From Halocafeteria seosinensis (taxonomy: Eukaryota > Sar > Bigyra > Bicosoecida): a DNA stretch of 33,256 bases. The DNA is taken from NCBI GenBank assembly GCA_001687465.1, contig LVLI01000675.1, forward strand, positions 1 to 33,256. The letters run 5' to 3'. The position numbers and the translations under genes were made by a program. The notes beneath the pieces were generated by a model, which saw only the letters and a list, made by a program, of their open reading frames with translations, was not told the origin of the DNA and did not search any database. This document shows, in pieces, positions 10,086-21,000 of this stretch (position 1 is its first letter; each line of letters begins with the position of its first letter).

Positions 10086-11161
10086 ATGGCAAATTATGAC
10101 GCTTATTCTGGTTATGGGGGCGCTCCGGCGCCCTTAAGGGACCCGCAGAAACCACTGAAATCAGTGGCAGAAACCATGGGATCCGGTGGAACCGGACTAC
10201 AGATACCTTTTGGAGGTGACATACGTGCCCTTCCTCCTCAAGGATACGACATCCTCGACCCTGACGACGAAAGGTTCATTGCATTTGTAAGCTACCTGGA
10301 CGTCGAACTACTTGGACTCTGGACTGGACTTTTCTGAAAGTCTTTTCAACACTTGTTCATTGGTTGCAGAAAAATATAATGCCTCGCACACGTTTACAAA
10401 AGAGGCAAATGCAGGATAAAGAGTCACTCGAGAAAGCTCGACTTCGAGAGGTATGCCCTACTGGAACCGTTATTGGAGGCTTGAGCACTGGCTTGCTACA
10501 CCTTCCCGTTTGCAGCGTCGAGGGGCGTACCACAAATACACAGATCCAGGGGCGGTCATTGCACCCGATGATCAAAATGCGGATGCTTTCATCAGTGAAT
10601 CAGAACGATTTTTAACAGATGTGGCAGCAGAAGAGAAACTTAGGCGGGAAGAACGACAGGCGAAAAAAGCTCAAGAAATCTTGCGAAAGCGTGAAGAAGT
10701 ACGTACAGATAATCTCTACGCGAAGTCAAACAGTGTAAGCTTTGACGCATGTCTCCTGTTCAGAATGCGGCACGAGACGAGCGTCGGTGGAGAAATATGG
10801 AGGAAGAAGAAAAGAAGGAAAAAGAACGTTTAGATAAACTAAGGCAAAGCGGAACGAAGGCTTTAAGCAACAAGAAGAGCACACCATATGATCCTCTTAC
10901 GCTGAACTATGATGATACAGACTCTGGTCGAAAACTGAAGTAAGCACAGGCCAATCAAGGAGGGAGTTTTGATAGTTCATGTATGTATCTTTTCGAGTTT
11001 CTCTTTGCAGAGAGCGTGACGAAAAAATTCTACAACGAGCAGCCATGAGAGCCAGAACGCTCGAGGAGAGGAACAGAGGAGCAGGGTTTGATATCATATC
11101 AGGAGAACAGAAAGGCGTCACTAGGATACCAAACTTACCAGACCCAGATCAGAATAAATAG
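10086..11161 (+). CDS. Conserved-looking coiled-coil protein of unknown function
   Basis: Five exons at 10086-10286, 10370-10450, 10516-10698, 10764-10939 and 11011-11161 give 263 residues. I do not recognise the family. The N-terminus is Gly/Pro/Tyr-rich. Residues about 68-195 are strongly charged and helical (repeated KAR, EEKLRREER, EEEEKKEKERLDKLRQ), suggesting a long coiled coil. The C-terminal part contains PYDPLTLNYDDTDSG and GAGFDIISGEQK, which look like conserved short motifs separated by another charged helix. Exon 3 is ended at 10698 with a GTACGT donor, because the later GTAAGC at 10735 would leave an intron of only 29 nt. No signal peptide or membrane span is visible, so it is probably cytosolic or cytoskeletal; that is inference only. 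Confidence 0.7.
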
Positions 11162-11533
11162 ACGCACTGCGTTTGTATGCACTAGTGTTGTTAATGTACA
11201 CGCCATTTGGTTCGCGTTTTGCAAAGAGTTGTCAACTTGCAGTGCTAAGAATAGAGCGTCAATTCAAGTATTGGATTTCGTAAGACAATCATGTGGGCAA
11301 GCTGGTTAAGCCTCGAGGTTTTTCTTATTTAACCATGTCTATTGCAAAAAGTAGTGTGTAATATGAGCTGCGTGCACTACACCTCGTCAACCTTACATCC
11401 GCGCCATCTCGGGAAGACCGCGTACTTTGCTTTCCATGGAACACGATGCAGTTGGCATCTTGATCGATGAGTACCGGAGATACTATCCAAGAAAAGGCCC
11501 TACTTTAGCTCCGTCGTCAAGTTAGCAAAACCT
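11162..11533. other. Short convergent intergenic region
   Basis: This 372-bp region separates the 3' ends of the coiled-coil gene (plus) and the complex I-like gene (minus). No feature is supported beyond shared 3' flanks. Confidence 0.5.
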
Positions 11534-12084
11534 CTACCTACCCGATACCCGGGATGCTTTCTTCTTGGCTTCTTCTTTGGCCTTCTGCAAAAGTTAATAC
11601 AAACAATTGCTAGGCTCATCCGCAGTCAGACTATCAAGTGGATCCCCCGAGACATACCTCTACGTTAGGGTCTGGGACCCAGAACCCGGTCTTCACACCC
11701 CACTGAAAATCTGTCAGGTACTCTTCGCGTGGTCGTCCATTGGAGTTCACTGGCTGAGCATCCGTCCTATAGGGTGTATCTTTCGAATATTGGATTATCA
11801 AGTCTTCATCATCAAAATCGGGGGAACTATTTGCTCTATCTTCATATCGGTGAATTTCCTGTATAACCCATCAAATCTCAAGTAATTGCGCCCAAACCTG
11901 CTTCTGCTGCAACACACGAACTTACAGGATTTTCTGTGGATAAATAGTACTGGTCAGTAGGCGCACCATACGCTTTGCGCATGGGAGGAACGCATAATGG
12001 TACGAACAAGGCAATGCCGCCTGCTACGGCGGAGCCCATTAAGGCAGGCTCCTTGTTCATTGAATGCCGAAACCACGCAAACAT
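11534..12084 (-). CDS. Mitochondrial complex I accessory subunit, NDUFA3/B9-like
   Basis: Three exons, read from the right: 12084-11926, 11858-11658 and 11584-11534, giving 136 residues. The N-terminus has a short lead, the motif NKEPAL, one hydrophobic span (about residues 16-33, VAGGIALFVPLCVPP) and TDQYYLSTENP. This matches the layout of NDUFA3/B9, a small single-span subunit of the NADH dehydrogenase membrane arm (KEPVL, one membrane span, then a short Pro-rich tail). The remaining 80 residues are hydrophilic and acidic, then lysine-rich, and extend beyond the animal protein (about 84 residues). No cleavable presequence is evident. All three junctions preserve frame. The assignment rests on a short motif and topology, so another single-span mitochondrial protein is possible. 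Confidence 0.6.
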
Positions 12085-12795
12085 TTTCGCCCTTCCCGTA
12101 CGTCTTATATCCTAGTATGACCCCATGCAGGATTATCAACCATACAGTTGATCGTGCGATTCGTGCGTGTGTGTACGTAGGTTCGGGGGGAGGAAGGCTG
12201 GCGAAAGAACTACAAAAAAGGTCGAACAATTGTTTGTTTGATTGATTGAACAGCAACTTGCTGTCAGCAAGAGGTGTACCAGTAATACAAGCAGAGTTGC
12301 TGTCTCCATGATGCCCATTTTAATTTCAAAGGCTATCATCGACTTCAGACCCTAAGGACATTTCATTGAATTCGAGTTATTTCTTCAGAGCTCCAGCCCC
12401 AACTTTCCACCACCACCACGGAACTCAAGTTTTCCGATTCCTGCGGCAACTTGTTATATCTGGTTGTAATACAACAATATTGTAGCATTAGCTGTACCAC
12501 AGGTTATTATTTTGCTTCCTTATACTGGATAGAATACCTACATAAATTAAGAATACTTAAAAGCTCCATACAATTAACCAATCTGGATTCGTCCATTACA
12601 GGCGTAACATACCATGGAATTGGGTACGAAAAGACCTTGAATCTTGTACGTCCAGCAGATTTTCTCAGAAAAAGTGTGTGTGCGGCCTATGGATTGAAAC
12701 ACGGTGGATTGACTTCATTACTCCATTTTCATACGTTTGCTTTCAATCACAGCGTGGATGTTATTGCACCGAATAAAGGCGCGAAATAGACTGCC
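12085..12795. other. Divergent intergenic region upstream of lipin
   Basis: About 710 bp are shared by the complex I-like gene (minus) and lipin (plus). A 113-codon frame at 12451-12789 ends six bases before the lipin ATG and is in frame with it, but it contains no motif and ends in a stop. I treat it as leader or promoter sequence. No clear core promoter element was found. Confidence 0.5.
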
Positions 12796-15700
12796 ATGAG
12801 CTGGTTCCTGAGAACCGTCTCAAGTGTCTTCTCCACCGCCTTTGACTTTGATACAGTCTCATCAGCCTTTGATTTCAATAAAGTAAGCCACTCTTCGTTC
12901 CAAGGGATTGACGCTGCCGTTCCGTATGTCAATTCTATCGTGTTTGTGCAGGCTACATTGAGTGGGGCATTAGATGTGGTGGCGGTGCAACATGAGGATG
13001 GGACATTCAAGAGCACACCCTTCCATGTGCGCTTCGGAAAGCTTAAGGTACGTTCTTCCGCCAGACGCAAGAGCAGTCCCAGACAGCATGCTCGTCTCCG
13101 CTTAGTTCCAGCGTTGTAGCTAGCATAATATCTGGTCCCCACTAACTCGAGTTATGCTCTTCAACTACCTCCAGGTGTTCCGCTACAAAAACAAGAAAGT
13201 CAAGTTATTCGTGAATGGCAAGGATGTGGGCATTATGATGAAGGTAAATGCTTAGCGTTGTCCTCCGGTGCAAGCTTCCTTGTAGAACGACCATAACGGA
13301 CTCGCTTATTGCCTTTTGCTACACAGCTTGGTGAAGCCGGAGAAGCGTATTTCATTGTAGAAATCCCTCAGCATCAAAGCCGAAGTTCGGAGGAAGCTAT
13401 GTCTACTAGTGCCGAAAGTTATACAAATCAGATTGACTGCTCGCATACTTCAAACAACATCCACTCTACTCAGAGCTCTCCGATTGCATCCAGTAGGGAG
13501 TTGGACACTAGTCGGGAAGAGAGGCACACGGCTCCTGTCAGCAATGTTGGAGCACAATCAAGACACTTGGGTGTTTCACCTTCTATGGTACCGTCAAACG
13601 GGGATGAGAACCAGCAAATTGATACAATACGTATGCAGGATCACTTGCTACCTCCTCTATTGGAAGCAGAAGCTGACTATCCTGCGTCTCCTGTACGGAC
13701 TTGGCACTGGGGATGGGGTCACTTACCTCGAAGGAAAGGCTCGACTCGCAAACGCAAGCAGCAACGGAAAAACCTGATGATCCCGCTAGAACAAAACTTG
13801 TATGTCTCCAAGGTGTCTCGTAGATGCAAGATTTCAAGGCGCCATTCAACTGGTCACGCTATTGATCCTGTCGACATCGGCGTCGCGGACGTCACGTCCA
13901 GTTCGGGCCACAGTAATACTTACAGTGAACGGCTCTACGGAGATTTGTACGAGGTGGATACTCCATATAAGGCCGAAACAAATTTTCTGAAACTCAAAAC
14001 TAGCAAGTTCATTAGAACGAGCAGAACCCGAAGCTCGAGTGTTGATCTATCTGACCAAAATGCTGGTGCGGTATCTAGCTCTTGGAGCCCTGTGGGCGCT
14101 TCAGCCACTTCGCTAGTGGGCATTCCGTTCGCTGTCCCGTCGCTTCGTGCTAGCGGCGGAGACATCAGAATGAAGAAGACTGGTAAATACCCATGGGGAC
14201 TGCTTGCACAATCGGAAAGCGCTGACAGACCTGTTCCTCTGGTGTCGTCTACGATTCGTATACCGTGGATAATCCAACAGTGGACACAGTCCCCGTGGAG
14301 AGCAAAGCTGAATAAAGATAAGGCGGAAGTGGTACCGTCTTCACGGGATAAGGAAGTTGGAAATGTTGAGCTAAGCTTTGTTTGCACTACTTGCAAGTCG
14401 AGAAACCGAATTGTGCTCGATGTACAGGAACTTTCTGCATTGCGCCGACGGGCCGAAGAATTATTAAGCGACTATTCTCCTTCTACAGGCTACATTGGTA
14501 TCGGATCTCCCCTTTCGTGTTCCCCAGGCCCGTGGTTTGCTAGCATAGAAGCATTGACGGCATGGTATCCGTCGCTAGTCAGCACGACCACGTGCTATGA
14601 CTCCATAGAGGTTTCTCGTTGCGGCAATAATGTTGCCCAGTTTGAAACCTACAAATGTTTTGCCGTAGATACGTTCCCATATCTGAAACAGTTCTTACTG
14701 TCAATTCGCCAGCCAGCGTCGATTTGTCTTCGCTTTTCTGTTCGGCTACGGTCCGAGAACGAGGAGCTCGCTGTAACACTCTACACAAGTTATTTTGTGG
14801 GGACGCAGCTAATACTCTTTAATATCTTGCGTTCTCAAGCGGCCGAACGGCTCAGCACGGGAGAGCTGTCTGTTGATCATGATGTCCACCGTAGTACTGT
14901 TACCGGGGGGAACACCAGCAATGTCGAAAAGGGCGATTGGAGCTCTCCGGAATATGAGCCTAAGTCTTCACGAAGTCAGCGATTCTTTAGGTGGCTTGGG
15001 AAGTGGATTTCTTCTACCCCTCGGGCATCGGCGACAACTGAAAGCTCAGTGACTGAGGCTGGCAATCAGCATAAACACGACTCAGACGAGTATAATGTTA
15101 GGGTGCCAGCGCGAGCACCGGTGTTTAGCGTTTGTAGACAGTGCCTGGGTGTTCAGCGTGTCTCAGTCCCTACTGGGGTAACGCACAGCAGGCCATCCTC
15201 AGTGACCGGTACTAGGGGCGTTGATCAGAATGTGTCCTCAAAAGTTGACGATTCCCCCGTCGAAGCAGATGAGGAGTGGTCCAAAAAGAAAGGGTGGAAA
15301 TCGATCTTGGGTGGTGGATACTCTAGGCGCCGTGCACGACGGCTAAAGCATCAGCAAACACAACTCTCCTCTATCGATGATCACGTTGACGACATACCCG
15401 AACAGTTACCCGAGGACGTATGGAATGCCGATACCTCATTTGAAGGACGGGGCAGAAGCCTGTCTACAGCTGTTTCTTTTGCTGCCGAACCCCAAATGGA
15501 AGTGCGGAGTAAGCCTAGTGGCTCTAGAAGGAAGTCTCTTCCTAGCGTTCTTCCTTTAACGTGGTCCGCAAGAGAGGATGGTCCTACGGTCGGGCCACCC
15601 TCCTCTTCGCATCCTATAAGTGCTCCGTCGAAACACATGCATTCGTCCTCAGCCACTACAGGTGGAACATCTCGTTCTCGAGCACGCTCCATATTTTCCT

Positions 15701-17961
15701 ACATATGGGGTGGACAAAGCTCGAGAGAACGAGACGACGGGTCAAATGCAATCCCTACCGACGGTGCCAGTGCCTATCACCTTCCGTCTCGAGCGGAGAG
15801 AGATGTAGAACGAGCGTCCAGTCGGGTGGATGTAATTGACTCACCAAAGTCTGAGCGTTACGACAGTTATGAACAGGGAGTTAAAGCTGCCCTTGAAGAT
15901 ACCGATGCTTTGCAGCAGACGCTTAGAGCGCAGATACAAAACCGAGAGAGAAGCGAACCTGAGAATGCTAGCAACGTGAGTGTTTCGGAAGAAACTGTGC
16001 AGGATGATTCTGACAGCGAAAACGTGGACACTAATGATCCTGATACGAAGAAGGTCAGGCGGATATATCCAACGTCGGACATGTTGGAAAGAATGGAGCT
16101 CCTAAATGGCCCCAACCTGCTCACATTTGTGGTGTGCCAATCAGCTGAAGAAACAGAAAGCGATGAGGGAAGAGAAGCCGCCCAACAGGATCAAGCAACA
16201 GTGGCATCCAGCACTGAGAATATCCCATCCACAGCGGCACGTACCCGCTCTTTTTCAGATATGGGAGCCCCGTTGAAGGTAGCTAATGCAGCAGAGGAAG
16301 CGGCCCCCATGTCTGCGGAACGAAGACATTCGTTTAGCGAATCTAGACCTAGCTTTGACGAAGTCAGAGGAGACTTCCTAGCAGAGGCAAACGAAGCGGT
16401 AGATTCGGCGAGTAGTGAGGAGGACAATCCAGAGTCGTTTGGTAAAGATCTTGCTGCATATAATGGTTTTGTTTCAGTTTCGTGCACATTGTATCTCTGG
16501 GAACCGGATGCTAAAGTAGTAGTTTCTGATGTGGATGGGACGATTACTCGAAGCGACTTATGGGGACATATCATGTACTATCTCCCCATCCAAGACTGGA
16601 CGCACCCTGGTGTTGCGGAGCTTTTTGCAAATATTTCTAAGAATGGTTATCATATGATGTACTTGACATCTCGAGCTATCGGCCAGATAGAGGACACGAA
16701 ATCTTATCTCTTTAACGTCACCCAGAAACGGTCGTCTGTGTCTCCCCGAGAGCCCTCCAAGAGCGCTGTAGATTTGCCAAAGAAGGAGAAAAAGAAGGAA
16801 GCCGATCTGGCAGCATACTCCGATGACCCTCTCGGTATTGGTGGTCTTGCGCGTACAGATTCAGTTAAAGGAAGTTTAGAGAAGAAGTCTTCAGATAAGA
16901 AACCACCCGACAAGCAAGCTCCGCCAGGTTCAGAGGTGGACAAGGCAGAAAATGCAGAACGCATACAAGAGAGCTCTGCATCTTCACGTACACTTGAGGA
17001 CCCAAAGTTGAACACTGAGATAGTCGCACAAAATACTGAAAGTAAAAGGACTATGTATGAACGTCTCAAAGAGGAGTTTCATAGTCAGCGTGCCAGATAC
17101 CTGGAGCGTGCTGGGTCGTTTCCGAGCTACCGTCACCACAATCCTGCAGATACTGCAAGTCGACAGTCAGTTACTTTACCTCCGGGTCCGGTCATTACCA
17201 GCCCGGATCGACTGTTCGACGCCGTTAAACGCGAAGTAATTCTTAGGAAGCCACAAGAATTTAAGATTAGTGCCCTCAGTGATATCAAGAGGCTATTCGG
17301 AACTAACAAGTTTCCCTTTTACGCCGGATTCGGTAACCGAGACACCGATGTGATCGCCTACAAACAAGTTGGGATCCGCGAAGGTAAAATTTTCATAATT
17401 AATCCTAAGGGAGAAATTCACGCTGCTGGTGATGCTAGGCGCTTTAAGACTTCCTACTGGTCATTGAATTCACTGGTCGACACTGTGTTCCCGAAAATCT
17501 CTCTTTCTGGTACAACTGCTCCAGTTGAGAGGGTTGACGCCGGTGAGGCGTCTTCTTCTGTTGGATCAACTTCGGCGGAGGGAGAGGTGTCAGAGGCCAC
17601 ACACCCCTTGGGTAGTCGACACGGTCGTCCCGTTGCCTTGGACGAAGAGTACAACGATTTGAATTATTGGAGACTCAATCCTATTCCTATAATAGAGAGC
17701 GACGAAGAGGAAAGCCAAGATTCGAATTCCACTTCGGACAGCTATCAAAGTGCTGGAGAAGATGATGCCTTTGCTGAACTTCAACACTCGCCATACAGGA
17801 GTGGCGGCAAAGCCCTAGTCTCTCAGACCGAAAACTCCTGGAGGCACTCTGAGGTCAATCCGTTGAGACTGCAGTCGGCATCTCCGGCAGAGCGTCCGAA
17901 GCACGACCTTAAGGTCTCGCATGAGAGCACGGAAACGAATACCGAGAGTGACAATGTGTGA
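12796..17961 (+). CDS. Lipin-type phosphatidate phosphatase (PAH1/LPIN family)
   Basis: Four exons at 12796-12882, 12952-13047, 13175-13243 and 13327-17961 encode about 1,628 residues; the last exon alone is 4.6 kb. The enzyme removes phosphate from phosphatidate to make diacylglycerol, controlling the balance of membrane and storage lipid. The N-Lip domain (1 to about 95) carries [31 protein letters not shown] and [12 protein letters not shown]. The HAD domain begins near 1145 with [15 protein letters not shown]; Asp1152 and Asp1154 form the DxDGT catalytic motif. The substrate loop SRAIGQ and [17 protein letters not shown] (near 1418) are present. About 1,050 residues of Ser-rich, probably disordered sequence lie between the two domains. 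A further insert of about 150 residues (1216-1367) splits the HAD fold. Near residue 1529, [16 protein letters not shown] resembles the Trp-containing tail motif of yeast Pah1. The stop is 48 bp from the stop of the convergent anoctamin gene. Confidence 0.92.
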
Positions 17962-18009
17962 TAAATTGTATGTACGTTAAGTGCCTGAAATTACAGCTAC
18001 GCTAGTGTT

Positions 18010-21000
18010 CTACTGAATGGAGCGTCGTCCTTCAATGCGGGCAGCATTATACCTGTCCCTGGTGAGCTGTCGCTGCACTTGAGAGGGGGTGTGGGGTATT
18101 AGATGCGCAACCAGAAGCCTCAGTCCAATGACCCCATGCTGCAGAACCCGACATACGTGGTACATTGGTGTGCACTTGCTTGGCGAAAATCAAAAAGTAG
18201 CATACCTCGATCAAGAAGACGAAGAATATTTTCTGCGCTTCAGTAATATTGGGAAAAAGCGTTCTAAATTCCTGTGAAGCCAAAGCTAGATGTGCACAGT
18301 TCGTTAGCACAGCTAACAAGGACATCATTTGCAAGACATTAAACCAAACACCTGCGCAGAACCAACGGTGACAGTGGTGCGTTTACTAGGACTGCTAAGT
18401 ACGGTGCACTTACCGATTCCACTAGCTTTATGGGCGATAGGTCTTTGACGGTGATAACATAATTTGTATGCATCTGCTCGCATGCCGATTATATTATTCA
18501 GCAAGGCGCATAATGGAGCCAGGGGAAAGGCCCAACTAAAGAATGTCACATATCCGAATTGTATAACTGCGCGAAAGGATGCATGGCATACTTCGAATCT
18601 TGAACAAGCAAACACACCAATTCGAACTTACGCATCTCCGCATAGTCATTAAATGTATCATACTCAGGTAGCGAAGCCTCTATCCACGCTGAACTTTGCG
18701 CTTGCTGTACGAGCCTTCTTCCACGCTTTCCTTCGGTTAAGCCACTGTCCTCAGCTTGTTGCACCTGCATCCGTGTTGACTCATAGCCTTTATTTCTTGT
18801 AGCTACAATAATCCCTTTCTATAACAACGCACCTGTCGCTTAAGTCTCCAACGTTTAAAGCGTCTCACGCACACCGGCCAAATTACTCCTAGAACGTTCT
18901 TTGAAAGCTGTAGTGGCATCATAATGCGTGGAAGTATAAAATCGTTTAAGCCGCCACAATAGAATCAAGCCTACCTGGCCCACAATTAGGAATGAAGCTA
19001 GTTGAACAGCCAACGCAATCAGAGAATTCCGGTGGTTCGGGTGGAAGGCGTAGTAGAACAAGGAGATGAAGGAGTTGACAAATCGAAATGTGAACACTTT
19101 CGCAATCAAGAAGTTGCGATAGCTGCTTTCCGTTCGATGATTCTCCCATGAATTCATCCAGAGCTGCGGCTTTTACAGTCATTGAATGGAACGAAGAATC
19201 ACTGACCGAATACTGAACACTCACCGCAACTTTCCCGAAGCACATGTCAAACAGAGGTATCAAGAAACCATACGCCACAGCAGGGAGTATCATAGCTACC
19301 CACCATAGCGTCGTCTCACTCTCTATTTCGATTACATTAGAAAGATCAATGCCTCCAAAGTTCACAGAAATGTCCCGGCTACCTCCACTCCGATTATCTT
19401 CTTCGCTGGTATCCGTGGTATTCGAAGCACTCAATCCTCGTGTGAATGGATTCGAAGGTACATTACCGTTGCTATCATCGACTCCCTGGAGTGCGGAATC
19501 ACGTGTGGCAAAGACGTAAACCAACAACATTACGATCCCAAAAACTGCCGAAAGAACCACAGGAATGGTGATAGCATACTTCGCTGCCCTCTTTAAGCTG
19601 GAATACATTTTCGAAATTTCTCCAGTAATGGGATCTTGGACCCAAGTACCTTTAAATTGAGGGCGAGTGGATTCCTCTTCTTCATAGTTGAGTACACCCC
19701 ATCTGTGAGCAAGCACTGCGTTTCTTCGCCTCCAAAACTCCAAGAAGAGTGTGCTCCACAGTGCCATAAATAATGAGAATAGTGGAACGTACGGGGCGTC
19801 GACGCTCCCGTACCAGACTTGGAAGACGAACAACGCTCCCCCAGCGATTGCTGGCAAGACTAGCCAATGAGTATAAAATTCCAGCCACGCAAAGTAAAAG
19901 CCTACCATTTCGCCAAAATACGCAGCAATCCTGTCTAAAGGCTGAGAGAGTAGTTTGGAGAAGAACCGTTTCGCCGCTCGACCACACTTGCCAATCTTAT
20001 GGAAGAAGCCACAGAAACATCTGCATGCCAAAGAACTTCTTAGTGGAGTACAGCTCAATGACTCCACTGTTGGGGTACAAGTATAGTAAGGCTCTTCTAA
20101 AGTTGTTCGGGGAGAGTTGCCGAAGTAGCAGCACCAACAACAACAGCAGCATTTGGCACAGGTTGAGAATTCGCGGCGTCTCGATGGAGGGACAGAGTTT
20201 CTCGGGACCCGCTTCACACAGCACCAACACAGACAATGGAAAAATCCTCGATCGCCATAGTCTCGAATAAAGGAATACACCTTGCCGCACATGCGTCCAA
20301 GTTTTCCACATACGCCGGAAACAGTGGACGAATTATCACCTTTCACAACGTTATGAACACTTTGAGAAAATTTACTCAAACCTTTTTCCTGTACTTTACT
20401 ATCAAACTTGTTATCCTCCTCTGATGTCCCCTTCCCTTCTTCGATATCGTGTAATTGGGTAGCAATTTTATCTAACCTTATCGTGCCTTCAGCAGATTCT
20501 CGTTTCGGTCCGATCCGGTCATACGACCCATCAGCAATATTTGGTCTCCACCAGCAAAGCCAATCATTCCTCAATTCCGCAAGACGTGCATACATGTGCA
20601 AGGGGAAGAGTTTTGTGACGTACGCTCCTAAAGGGGTGTTTTCGCTGAGGTCTGCCCCACCCTCCTGGGATGACGAGCGCAGAATGCTGTTGATCAACAG
20701 CTGCCTATCACTAGAGTGAAAAAGAGTGCGAGGCCGGTAATCACCTTCTCTGCAAATAGGTGCTATAGTCATTTGCTGAAGCGGAAAATTTCGGAAAACA
20801 AAACGTACCTATCAGTGGGCTGAAACCCTGCACTGTCCCTAAAAGCAACTTTGTTAGCCTTGGGCTTTTCGCTTCCCTTCTCGGCCACCTCGGATTTTGG
20901 ATTAGCAGGGACAGTCTTCCGATTGCTCCCTTTCTTATCATCAGTAAATTGCAAAGAAATATCATCTGCAGAACCCACCGAGCCATTGTCCAAGGAAGCA

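Noticed and set aside
10735-10763. 29-nt intron in the coiled-coil gene
   Set aside because: Too short compared with all other introns here. An upstream GTACGT donor at 10699 gives a normal 65-nt intron in phase.
12451-12789. 113-codon frame ending just before the lipin start
   Set aside because: No motif, irregular composition, and a stop before the lipin ATG. Treated as leader sequence.
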